In this document: piece by piece, positions 16,997 through 24,681 of the stretch | Numbering within the stretch: position 1 is the first letter of the stretch | Layout: every line of letters begins with the position of its first letter | Assembly (NCBI RefSeq): GCF_014349155.1 | Contig: NZ_JACSIT010000141.1 | Coordinates: forward strand, 246,919 to 310,918 | DNA length: 64,000 nucleotides | DNA from: Neolewinella lacunae | Lineage (GTDB): Bacteria > Bacteroidota > Bacteroidia > Chitinophagales > Saprospiraceae | Reading direction: 5' to 3' | The notes under the pieces: generated by a model | What the model was told of the DNA's origin: nothing | The model's input: only the letters and a program-made list of their open reading frames with translations | Databases searched by the model: none | Made by a program: the position numbers and the translations under genes

Positions 16997-17779
16997 TCAC
17001 CGCAATACCACCACCCGCTTCGTACAAATCCCTCCTTTCAAGTCGAGCACCAACCAGTATAGACCGTTCCCCAGGCTCTCCGGGATAGGCAGGGGCGCAT
17101 CTGTGAGTTGGCCTGACCAACACCTCCGCCCCAGGTTGTCCAGAAGGTGAACCGACCGAAAGCGATCGCCAGCAGGAAAACCCGTTATCCGCAATTGGTT
17201 TTGCACCGGATTCGGAGATACCTGGATCCGCTCGGCCAATGCATCGATGCGCTGGTTGCTGGTCGGGTTACCTGAATAGGAAATGGTCCCATTCTGTACC
17301 GTAGCAGGAATATGATTTGCTAAATTGTCACTGAACGCAGTGGGAAAATCAGGATTAAAGTGGACTTCTGCCGATTCTTTAAAATCGCGGAGCAACTCAA
17401 AGGAAAGTCTGAAGGCTGCGGAGTCTTCCTCGAACACCAGAAAATCCCGGAGCCCCGTCGCAATTACGGGTACGACTATGACCCTGATCTCATTATCCCC
17501 TAAGCGATTGGATAGAACGGTAAAGTTACCGTTTTGCAGTACCGCACTCACTTTCAGTGAATCCAAACGAAGTTTTTCGGGTGGCCAAAGTACGCTGAAC
17601 TGAATCGCGGCAGCAGAGTCTGGCGCACTAATCAAAATGGGCACCTCAACGAAAGTAGCGTCTTCCTGAACCACCACATCCAGTATCCGCATACTTTGCG
17701 CTGGTAGGAGGGCTACTCCGAGCAATGTACTAAGCGTAAAAATTAAGGAAAGTAAAGGGGTTTTGCTATACTTGTTCAT
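16997..17779 (-). CDS. Secreted protein with type A T9SS sorting tail
   Basis: 260 aa. Signal peptide at the N-terminus (LLSLIFTLSTLLGVALLPAQ). Residues of about 30-170 look like a cohesin/Ig-like beta sandwich (FVEVPILISAPDSAAAIQFSVLW). The final ~75 residues are a Por-type sorting domain: VSPNPVQNQLRITG, VHLLDNLGRRCWSG, LGNGLYWLVLDLKGG, KRVVVLR. The protein should therefore leave the cell by type IX secretion. It stands alone on the minus strand, convergent with the propeller lipoprotein gene. Its ligand is unknown. Confidence 0.8.
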   Translation of the reverse strand: MNKYSKTPLLSLIFTLSTLLGVALLPAQSMRILDVVVQEDATFVEVPILISAPDSAAAIQFSVLWPPEKLRLDSLKVSAVLQNGNFTVLSNRLGDNEIRVIVVPVIATGLRDFLVFEEDSAAFRLSFELLRDFKESAEVHFNPDFPTAFSDNLANHIPATVQNGTISYSGNPTSNQRIDALAERIQVSPNPVQNQLRITGFPAGDRFRSVHLLDNLGRRCWSGQLTDAPLPIPESLGNGLYWLVLDLKGGICTKRVVVLR

Positions 17780-18063
17780 ACTATAGTTTATGTATGTCTA
17801 AACACGGATTTTTTAAATTTTGCGCGTTTTTATCAAGAGTTGTCAGACGAGAACTGCTGCGAAATTTACCGACCCTTTAATTGTCTGTAAAGAAGTTCGC
17901 ACAAGACTCATTGGTATCACCCAGTCTGATGGCGGCAAAGTTGCGCACCCTGACTCCCTATTCCTATCCCGCTGGAGAAAAAGCTATTGTTCCACCACGT
18001 ATTAGCATTTATTTTATATATGTAAATCTGGAGTTTGTAATTATTTAATCTAGCCCATGCGCG

Positions 18064-18366
18064 CTAAGGTTTCATATTACCTGGGTCCTGTCGAACGTCA
18101 AAGATGTCCGTCACTATAATCAGCGGTTGAGCCAGCAGGTAAATGATCTTGTACAAGGTGCCAAAGAGTATGGAGCGGTGACCTTGCCCCAAATCACCAA
18201 GCTGTTCTTCTACCGGACCTATTTCAGGATACTTCTCCAATTTCTTTGCCGTATCCCGAATACCCTTGACCGTTTGTCTCGCCTTCTTGTCGTTGCCCTT
18301 GGATCTTTCGTAATCTTCAATCTGGGTAAGCCTGCGGATGGCGTTGCTGGTAAAGAACAACTTCAT
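18064..18366 (-). CDS. ParE/RelE-superfamily toxin
   Basis: 100 aa, typical for the fold. Seen: KLFFTSNAIRRLTQIEDYE at the N-terminus, a central helix pair (ARQTVKGIRDTAKKLEKYPEIGPVEEQL), then the strand pair GHRSILFGTLYKIIYLL and the end VTDIFDVRQDP. This matches the plasmid-stabilisation toxin family, whose ParE members poison gyrase and RelE members cleave mRNA. Which of the two cannot be told here. The start codon overlaps the antitoxin stop by 4 bases (ATGA), the usual toxin-antitoxin coupling. Confidence 0.85.
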   Translation of the reverse strand: MKLFFTSNAIRRLTQIEDYERSKGNDKKARQTVKGIRDTAKKLEKYPEIGPVEEQLGDLGQGHRSILFGTLYKIIYLLAQPLIIVTDIFDVRQDPGNMKP

Positions 18367-18671
18367 AGACCAAACATTTTATCCATCTGATCAACCGAGT
18401 AAATTCGTCCGGCCACAATATCTGCATTAGAGGCCTCCGCTCGGGCAAGCAACGCTTCGCGGGACATCGGCTTCAACGCAGCTTCATATTCATCCGCGCT
18501 CATTTCAGGCGTACGCAAGTGGAGCAAATCCTCCTCGGTAACGGGTTCGGTGAGCTCATTGGCGTACTCCACCTTGACTGCTTCCAGGACGGAACTGATT
18601 ACTCGCAAAAGCTTCTCATCGGCTTGCTGGATCTGCTGTAAAAGATTCGCACGGAGTTCGGTAGCGGTCAT
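18363..18671 (-). CDS. Antitoxin of the ParE-type module
   Basis: 102 aa from the ATG at 18671; the frame stays open to 18758, but upstream residues look non-coding. The N-terminal half is helical (TELRANLLQQIQQADEKLLRVISSVLEAV). The C-terminal half is acidic and likely disordered until it folds on the toxin (MSADEYEAALKPMSREALLARAEASNADIVAGRIYSVDQMDKMF). The pattern MSxxEYxxxL and the interval before the toxin are common in Bacteroidota antitoxins paired with ParE. It is expected to autoregulate the operon. Confidence 0.75.
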   Translation of the reverse strand: MTATELRANLLQQIQQADEKLLRVISSVLEAVKVEYANELTEPVTEEDLLHLRTPEMSADEYEAALKPMSREALLARAEASNADIVAGRIYSVDQMDKMFGL

Positions 18672-18779
18672 AATAGGAAGATTGAGGGAAAGATAGCTGC
18701 CTAAAGATAACGGTTGTGCCAGTGGCTTTGGTTTTATCATTGCTTGAGACAAAGTCATAAGACGAGTGAAAACATCCCC

Positions 18780-19478
18780 TCATTCCCCTAACAAAAAAAC
18801 ATTCCCCCCGTAATCCACCCATTCCACAAGGCCAAAGCGCTCCAGCAAAATAAAATCCGCGGGCGGCCGCGAAGCAGCCAAGTCGTTCCCACTAAGATCA
18901 TTAAGAGCAATATTATTTGCATTTATTGTAGATACAATTATTGCGTTAGTTTGCGTATTGCGGTACGTAAACCGCTGGCTAAGGTTTGCTGAAAAAGCGG
19001 TGGGCTGAGGGACCTCCAACTGTCGCTCCAAAACATCCAGCCTAAACACCTCTGGCTCAAGTAAGGAAGTCGAGCTGTAGTTGAGCGTAAGCCTCGAGGG
19101 GAAAAGATAAAAGGTCAGGTGGTAATTATTCTCGTCAAAGGGCGAGTCCAGCTGAAGCGTCAGTACTTTATATTCGCACTGCCTTACCACCCCGCTAATC
19201 CGGCAATCCACCCGTGGACCCAACGGATGGTTCGTAAACTTGTTCTTCACCGTCACCACACCACCCACCGTCACCACACCACCATTCGAAAATGGAATGG
19301 TATCCCCTTCAGCAAACGCGGCAAATCCATCGATCCATGCCGCAGTCTGCGGGTCAATGAGCACGCCCCGAGAAGTTTCTTTCTGAAGACAGCTGGGACA
19401 GAAAAACAAACAACCCGCCAGCACCAATAGCGCTAGCGGGTTGTTTTGGAAGAATGATATGGCAGTCAGGCTTTGCAT
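18780..19478 (-). CDS. Lipoprotein of unknown function
   Basis: 232 aa. The N-terminal hydrophobic segment ends in LFFCPSC, a plausible lipobox, followed by QKETSRG. The mature part is beta-rich with two further cysteines (VDCRISGVVRQCEYK), probably a disulphide. A short internal duplication reads GGVVTVGGVVTV. The family was not recognised. It stands alone, 109 bases before the toxin-antitoxin operon and on the same strand. Confidence 0.6.
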   Translation of the reverse strand: MQSLTAISFFQNNPLALLVLAGCLFFCPSCLQKETSRGVLIDPQTAAWIDGFAAFAEGDTIPFSNGGVVTVGGVVTVKNKFTNHPLGPRVDCRISGVVRQCEYKVLTLQLDSPFDENNYHLTFYLFPSRLTLNYSSTSLLEPEVFRLDVLERQLEVPQPTAFSANLSQRFTYRNTQTNAIIVSTINANNIALNDLSGNDLAASRPPADFILLERFGLVEWVDYGGNVFLLGE

Positions 19479-19544
19479 TTTTACTAGGGTTTATTTCTAG
19501 TAAATTTATGCCCACCAGGCCAAAAAAGCAAATCTTAATTCCTC

Positions 19545-21878
19545 CTACCGGTTAGACCCCTCTTTCTCCTTCGCCCGGCGGTCGCGTTGCATCGGGTTTT
19601 CTCCCGCGCCACGCTGCCGGCTCTGGAAAAGCTCGAAACGCGTCTCCTCCGACTGCGAAGGGTAGTAGTTGTTGCTCCGGTCGGTATCGGCCGTTTCCAG
19701 GAAGGGGTCCAGCTCGATGGCCGTGACTTCTTTCGCGAAAGGGAAGACCTTACTGACTTTTTTGTAATCGCGGCGCCAAATCTCGGCGGGGATTTTCTGC
19801 ACCTCCGTCGTGCCATCGGCGAAGGTGAATTCCAGGATGATCGGCATCACCAAACCACCCAGGTTTTCGAACGTGAGCTCGTAGTAGTACTTATCGGCGT
19901 CCAACACCGCCCGCTCGGCCTCACTCAGGCCTTTGAGGTAGCTCTGGTATTCCTCCTGGTCCAACACCGTTGCTTTGAGCGGATCGTAGTCGGTGTAAAA
20001 GTCCTTCAGGCTCGGGTCTTGCTCATCGTAAGTCTGGGCAATTTCTTCGTTGCGGATGTCGCTGATGTTGCGCGGCCCTTCGGCCTGGCGCTGTTTAGCG
20101 AGCGCATTTTCCTTTTCGGGGTTGCGGGAGTTAACCCGGAAGGGCGTCACTTTGCTCAGGGCAATGTCCGTGTGGTCGGTGGTAAAAAACCAGCCGCGCC
20201 AGAACCAGTCGAGGTCAATGGCTGAAGCATCTTCCATCGTCCGGAAAAGATCCGCCGGGGCGGGGTGCTTAAATTTCCAGCGGTTGGCGTACTGCTTGAA
20301 AGCGTAGTCAAACTGCTCGCGGCCCATGATCGTCTCCCGCAGGATGTTGAGGGCCGTGGCGGGTTTTCCGTAGGCGTTGTTGCCGAATTGCCAGATGGAT
20401 TCCGAGTTGGTCATGATCGGTGAGATGAAGGCTTTGTCGCCCTTCATGTAGTCCACGATCTTATCGGCGGGTCCGCGGCGGCTCGGGTAGTTGCGCTCCC
20501 ACTGTTGCTCCGTGAGGTACTGCAGGAAAGTGTTGAGCCCTTCGTCCATCCACGTCCATTGCCGCTCGTCGGAGTTGACGATCATCGGGAAGTAGTTGTG
20601 GCCCACTTCGTGGATGATCACGCCAATCATGCCGTACTTCGTCCGGTCGCTGTAGGTGCCGTCTTCTTCCACCCGACCGAAGTTGAAGCAAATCATCGGG
20701 TACTCCATGCCGATGTCGGCGGCGTTGATCGACCAGGCCACGGGGTAGGGGTAAGCAAAAGTGTAATGGCTGTACCACTTCAGCGTGTGGGCCACGGCCT
20801 TGGTGCTGAAGCGTTCCCAGAGTGGGTTGCCTTCCTTAGGATACATCGACATGGCCATCGTCGTAGAACCGTCTTCTTGTTTCACAGCCATGGCATCCCA
20901 GATGAACTTCCGGGAAGAGGCGAAGGCGAAGTCACGCACGTTCTCCGCCTTAAAGTGCCAGGTCTGTTCTTTGGTCAACTTGGTTTTTTCCCGCTCCACG
21001 GCTTCTTCCTGGCTGGCGATGATGACGGGCTGGACAAACTCTTTCTTGGCCATTTCCAGTCGGTCACGCTGTTGCTTGGTCAGTACCGTATTGGGATTTT
21101 GCAAAGTCCCCGTGGCCGCCACCAGGTGGTCGGTCGGGACGGTGATCTTCACGTCGTAGTCGCCGAAGGTGAGGGTAAACTCACCACTGCCCAGAAACTG
21201 CTTGTTTTGCCAACCCTCGTTGTCGATGTACAGCGCCATGCGGGGGTAGAACTGCGCGATGGTGTAGAGGAAGTTATCATCCTTCTCGAAGTATTCGGAG
21301 CCCGAGCGGCCGCCGCCGTCGGTCAGGCGGTTGTTGATGTTGTACCACCACTTGAGTTTCAGCTGGACTTTCTCGCCGGGCTTCAGCGGCTGGGCCAGCT
21401 CTACGCGCATCATCGTACGCTCGATGGTGTACTCCATGGGCTTACCCTCCACGCTCTGCACGTAGTCGATCTTGAAACCTCCGTCAAAGGTGGGCTCCAG
21501 GCGGGCCAGTGCCCCCAGGGTCATGCGCTCGCTCATGTTGCTGGTTCCCGTTTTGTAGGTGTCGCTGTCGAGCGCCCGCACGTTTTGGTCCAACTGCAAC
21601 CACAGGTAGTCCAGTACGTCGGGAGAGTTATTGTGGTAAGTAATCGTAGAAGTACCGTAAATGCGCTGTGTGGCGTCATCCAGGCGCACGTCCATCACGT
21701 AGTCCGCCTTCTGCTGCCAGTATTGGTGGCCCGGCGCTCCGGCCGCGTTGCGGTAAACATTGGGGGTTGGCAGCTCCATATAGAGTTGCCGGAAAGGATT
21801 TTTATTGATGTTCTCCGTTTGGGCCGATACGCCAAAGGCCATTAGCAGAGCGCATACGAGAAAAAGTAATCTGGTCAT
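19545..21878 (-). CDS. M1-family metallopeptidase (gluzincin aminopeptidase)
   Basis: 777 aa from the ATG at 21878. It starts with a clear signal peptide (MTRLLFLVCALLMAFGVSAQ); the frame runs further upstream, but that part lacks coding character. Zinc site: His423, Glu424 and His427 in IIHEVGHNYF, with the third ligand Glu in WMDEGLNTFLQ downstream. The N-terminal beta domain (TQRIYGTSTITYHNNSPDVLDYLW) is the usual M1 saddle. The canonical GxMEN exopeptidase motif appears as DIGMEYPMI. It is periplasmic or surface-located and probably trims peptides for uptake. The C-terminal ~150 residues form an extra beta domain and an Arg/Glu-rich tail. Confidence 0.9.
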   Translation of the reverse strand: MTRLLFLVCALLMAFGVSAQTENINKNPFRQLYMELPTPNVYRNAAGAPGHQYWQQKADYVMDVRLDDATQRIYGTSTITYHNNSPDVLDYLWLQLDQNVRALDSDTYKTGTSNMSERMTLGALARLEPTFDGGFKIDYVQSVEGKPMEYTIERTMMRVELAQPLKPGEKVQLKLKWWYNINNRLTDGGGRSGSEYFEKDDNFLYTIAQFYPRMALYIDNEGWQNKQFLGSGEFTLTFGDYDVKITVPTDHLVAATGTLQNPNTVLTKQQRDRLEMAKKEFVQPVIIASQEEAVEREKTKLTKEQTWHFKAENVRDFAFASSRKFIWDAMAVKQEDGSTTMAMSMYPKEGNPLWERFSTKAVAHTLKWYSHYTFAYPYPVAWSINAADIGMEYPMICFNFGRVEEDGTYSDRTKYGMIGVIIHEVGHNYFPMIVNSDERQWTWMDEGLNTFLQYLTEQQWERNYPSRRGPADKIVDYMKGDKAFISPIMTNSESIWQFGNNAYGKPATALNILRETIMGREQFDYAFKQYANRWKFKHPAPADLFRTMEDASAIDLDWFWRGWFFTTDHTDIALSKVTPFRVNSRNPEKENALAKQRQAEGPRNISDIRNEEIAQTYDEQDPSLKDFYTDYDPLKATVLDQEEYQSYLKGLSEAERAVLDADKYYYELTFENLGGLVMPIILEFTFADGTTEVQKIPAEIWRRDYKKVSKVFPFAKEVTAIELDPFLETADTDRSNNYYPSQSEETRFELFQSRQRGAGENPMQRDRRAKEKEGSNR

Positions 21879-22058
21879 TTCGTGGGTTGTTTGAATACGA
21901 TACGGGCTATACTTCGCCGAATCAGCCTTCCCAAAGCTGCCCAGCGAAGCGCGCACTAAGATAAGACAATACGCCGAATGAATTTCCCTCCGTTGCGCTA
22001 GCCGTCCGTTGGCTTACTTTTCTCAGCGCCCTCTCCTTTCCAATAGCGCTTTGGGTTT

Positions 22059-22076
22059 GGGCGCGGCCGCTGGTGC
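22059..22076 (-). repeat. Dispersed 18-bp repeat, copy 6 (variant)
   Basis: GGGCGCGGCCGCTGGTGC, one base from the core; left arm of a 151-bp inverted pair with copy 7. Confidence 0.75.
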
Positions 22077-22191
22077 CATGCCCGTCTCCCCAGGGAAAAG
22101 CCAGGGAAGGATTACGGCCAGCACTGGATACTCTTCAAATCTGCTGGTAACAAACCTTCATCGCCCTCCCATCGCTTTTTGTTTGGACCCT

Positions 22192-22209
22192 GCACCTGCG
22201 TCAGCGCCC
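22192..22209 (+). repeat. Dispersed 18-bp repeat, copy 7 (variant)
   Basis: GCACCTGCGTCAGCGCCC; right arm of the inverted pair with copy 6, 20 bases before the first parS site. Confidence 0.7.
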
Positions 22210-22229
22210 TCCAAAAGCACCCGGTGAAT

Positions 22230-22245
22230 TGTTCCACGTGGAACA
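22230..22245. other. parS-type site 1
   Basis: Perfect 16-bp palindrome TGTTCCACGTGGAACA, the ParB-binding site known from many bacteria. Confidence 0.88.
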
Positions 22246-22268
22246 TTCACCCCCAGCCAGCCTGATAA

Positions 22269-22284
22269 TGTTCCACGTGGAACA
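22269..22284. other. parS-type site 2
   Basis: Identical 16-bp palindrome, 39 bases after site 1, flanked by AA and TT that extend the symmetry. Confidence 0.88.
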
Positions 22285-22295
22285 TTCCCCAGCAG

Positions 22296-22311
22296 TGTTC
22301 CACGTGGAACA
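22296..22311. other. parS-type site 3
   Basis: Identical 16-bp palindrome, 27 bases after site 2. Confidence 0.88.
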
Positions 22312-22328
22312 TTACCCCTAAAACAAGC

Positions 22329-22360
22329 GCGCCGAATGTTCCACGTGGAACATTCGGCGC
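22329..22360. other. parS-type site 4 inside a 32-bp perfect palindrome
   Basis: The 16-bp site at 22337-22352 is extended by GCGCCGAA and its complement into a perfect 32-bp palindrome. It lies 22 bases beyond the thrC stop, so the transcript would form a long hairpin that could end the thrABC operon. Confidence 0.85.
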
Positions 22361-22382
22361 ACTTATAAGCCAAGTTTCATCG

Positions 22383-23717
22383 TCACACGAAGCGTTCCCG
22401 CAGCCAATCGCGGACTGGCTCGTAGTCCGTGCCCAGCGGAATAGCCACTTTCTCGCGGTGCTCCAGCTCCGCCAAACGCTCCGGAACTTCGATGCTGTGG
22501 CCGAGAATCCGCTCCACATCTGGCTTGAATTTACTGGGGTGGGCCGTCTCCAGGATGACGCCACGGGTGGCCGGGTGTTCCTTTTGCCACTCCGTCAGGG
22601 CCAGATAACCCACCGCGCCGTGCGGATCAATGACGTACCCGAAGCGTTCTTCTACCTCCCGGCCGGCCGCTTCCGTCGCCGCATCATCATAGGCATAGCC
22701 CGTTATCAAAGACTGCATCGCCGCGTGGGTAGCGGGAGCGTGCGGATCTTTGCCATTCAAGTGCCCGTAAAGGTTCAGCATCCGGGCAAAGTTGCTCGGC
22801 GCACCCACGTCCATAGCGTTGGAAAGGGTAGCTACCGAAGGCCGTGGCTGGTAAACACCGGTCTGCAAGTAGGCCGGAACTACGTCATTCCGGTTCGTAG
22901 CCGCCAGAAAATGGTGGACCGGCAAGCCCATCCGCTGCGCCAGCAAGCCTGCCGTCAGGTTCCCAAAGTTGCCGCTCGGTACACAAAACACCACGGGATC
23001 ACCCGTCGCGCCCAGCTGTTTGTAGGCCTCAAAGTAGTAAAAGGCCTGGGGGATGAGCCGCGAAATATTGATGCTATTGGCCGAAGAGAGGCGGATATCG
23101 GACCGTAATTGCTCGTCCAGGAAGGCCTTTTTCACAATGGCCTGGCAGTCGTCGAAGGTGCCATCCACCTCCAGCGCGTGGATGTTATGGCCCAGGGTAG
23201 TCAGTTGCTTTTCCTGGAGGAGGCTGACCTTCCCCTTGGGGTAAAGAATCACCACCTCGATGCCCGGAGTCTGGTAAAAACCCGCCGCCACGGCCCCACC
23301 CGTATCGCCCGAAGTAGCCACCAAAATGACCAATTGCCGTTCGTTGCCCCGGTTAAAATGGCCCATGAGCCGCGACATAAAGCGCGCGCCAAAGTCTTTA
23401 AACGCCAGGCTCGGACCGTGAAAAAGCTCCAACACGTAGCGCTGATCGTCCAGTTTCACCACGGGCGCGGGGAAGTTTACCGCGTCGTAGACCAATGCTT
23501 TGAGGTCTTCGGCCGGCACATCGTCGCCTAGCAAATGCGCACTGATGCGGTAGGCAATCTCCTGAAAGGAAAGGTCAGGCAGCTCCGCAAAAAAGGCGGC
23601 GGGCAGCGGGTCCAGCCGTTCGGGCATGTAAAGTCCGTTGTCTGCCGGCAAGCCCCTGAACAGGGCCTCGGGCAAATCAGCCCGGTGGGCGGGGTCGTTG
23701 GTACTGTAAAATTTCAT
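22383..23717 (-). CDS. thrC: Threonine synthase
   Basis: 444 aa from the ATG at 23717 (MKFYSTNDPAHRADLPEALFRGL); the frame is open further upstream, but homologues start here. It is a PLP enzyme converting O-phosphohomoserine to threonine. Seen: LELFHGPSLAFKDFGARF with the PLP lysine, the phosphate-binding VATSGDTGGAVAAGF, and VPSGNFGNLTAGLLA. Last gene of thrA-thrB-thrC, 28 bases after thrB on the minus strand. parS palindromes follow closely. Confidence 0.96.
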   Translation of the reverse strand: MKFYSTNDPAHRADLPEALFRGLPADNGLYMPERLDPLPAAFFAELPDLSFQEIAYRISAHLLGDDVPAEDLKALVYDAVNFPAPVVKLDDQRYVLELFHGPSLAFKDFGARFMSRLMGHFNRGNERQLVILVATSGDTGGAVAAGFYQTPGIEVVILYPKGKVSLLQEKQLTTLGHNIHALEVDGTFDDCQAIVKKAFLDEQLRSDIRLSSANSINISRLIPQAFYYFEAYKQLGATGDPVVFCVPSGNFGNLTAGLLAQRMGLPVHHFLAATNRNDVVPAYLQTGVYQPRPSVATLSNAMDVGAPSNFARMLNLYGHLNGKDPHAPATHAAMQSLITGYAYDDAATEAAGREVEERFGYVIDPHGAVGYLALTEWQKEHPATRGVILETAHPSKFKPDVERILGHSIEVPERLAELEHREKVAIPLGTDYEPVRDWLRERFV

Positions 23718-23745
23718 ACGCGCTTGGTCGAAAAAGGGTAGGGGA

Positions 23746-24681
23746 TTAAAGGATGACGACGCCTTCCTGGTTGATGGGCGAAACGTAAAGCTGACTGCTG
23801 ACGCCGTGGCGGGCAAAAGCTTCCTGCATCGCCTGCCCCGCCGCCTGGGCCAGGTAGCCCGAATCGCAGAGGGCAAAGACGCTGGGCCCTGCCCCACTGA
23901 TGCTGCAACCCAGTGCTCCCCGCTGGAGGGCCACCTGCTTCACCTCGTCAAAGCCCTTAATGAGCTGCTTGCGCTGGGGCTCTACGATGTAATCGTGCAA
24001 AGAACGGCCCAGCAAAGGCAGGTCATTGGTGTACAAAGCCGTGATGAAACTGGCCAGACTCCCCATCTGGAGGATCGCCGTTTTCAGGCTTACCTGGTCG
24101 CTCAACACCGCCCGGGCGTCGCGCGTAAGGATTTCAATGTCGGGGTGTACCACTGCTACTTGCAGGTTACCGGGCACTGGCAGGTGGTGGATGTCCAGCG
24201 AATCGTTCGACCGGATCAGGGTAATGCCCCCCACCAAACAGGGTGCCACGTTGTCGGCGTGGAAGCTGCCATCGGCCACTTCTTCGCCCAAAACGGCAAA
24301 GTAGAGCAAAGACTCCCTGCTCAGCGGGGCCCCCAACAGTTCATTGACGGCCACCACTGCCCCCGCCGCACTGGCTGCGCTGGAGCCCAGGCCACTGCCG
24401 AAAGGCATTCTTTTGTGAATTTCCAGGTCGATCCCTAACTCCGTCTGACCCAGGTGTTCGAGCAAACGCTGGGCCGCTACGCCCGCCGTGTTCTCCTCTA
24501 CCGCATAGGGCAATACCTTATCACCCGTCCCGGTAATGGCTGTAATGACCAAACCCGGATGGTCGGGGTTAAACCTGGCCACAATCTCGTCTCCCGGCCG
24601 ATTAATGGCAAAGCCGAGGATGTCAAAGCCCACGGCGACGTTAGCCACCGTAGCCGGGGCAAATACGCGTACTTCTTGCAT
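23746..24681 (-). CDS. thrB: Homoserine kinase
   Basis: 311 aa GHMP kinase phosphorylating homoserine. Seen: VRVFAPATVANVAVGFDILGFA at the N-terminus (positions 4-25, interrupted here), the ATP loop MPFGSGLGSSAASAAGAV, and CSISGAGPSVFALC near the C-terminus. Its ATG overlaps the thrA TGA by one base, so translation is coupled. thrC follows 28 bases later. Confidence 0.95.
   Translation of the reverse strand: MQEVRVFAPATVANVAVGFDILGFAINRPGDEIVARFNPDHPGLVITAITGTGDKVLPYAVEENTAGVAAQRLLEHLGQTELGIDLEIHKRMPFGSGLGSSAASAAGAVVAVNELLGAPLSRESLLYFAVLGEEVADGSFHADNVAPCLVGGITLIRSNDSLDIHHLPVPGNLQVAVVHPDIEILTRDARAVLSDQVSLKTAILQMGSLASFITALYTNDLPLLGRSLHDYIVEPQRKQLIKGFDEVKQVALQRGALGCSISGAGPSVFALCDSGYLAQAAGQAMQEAFARHGVSSQLYVSPINQEGVVIL

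Larger units (their letters stand above)
21879..22229. other. 351-base intergenic region with an inverted repeat pair
   Basis: Contains two dispersed-repeat cores facing away from each other (22059 and 22192) and leads into the parS cluster. No gene seen. Confidence 0.6.

Noticed and set aside
22158-22373. A 71-codon minus-strand frame containing repeated NVPRGT peptides
   Set aside because: The repeated peptide is only the translation of the parS palindromes; no independent coding evidence.
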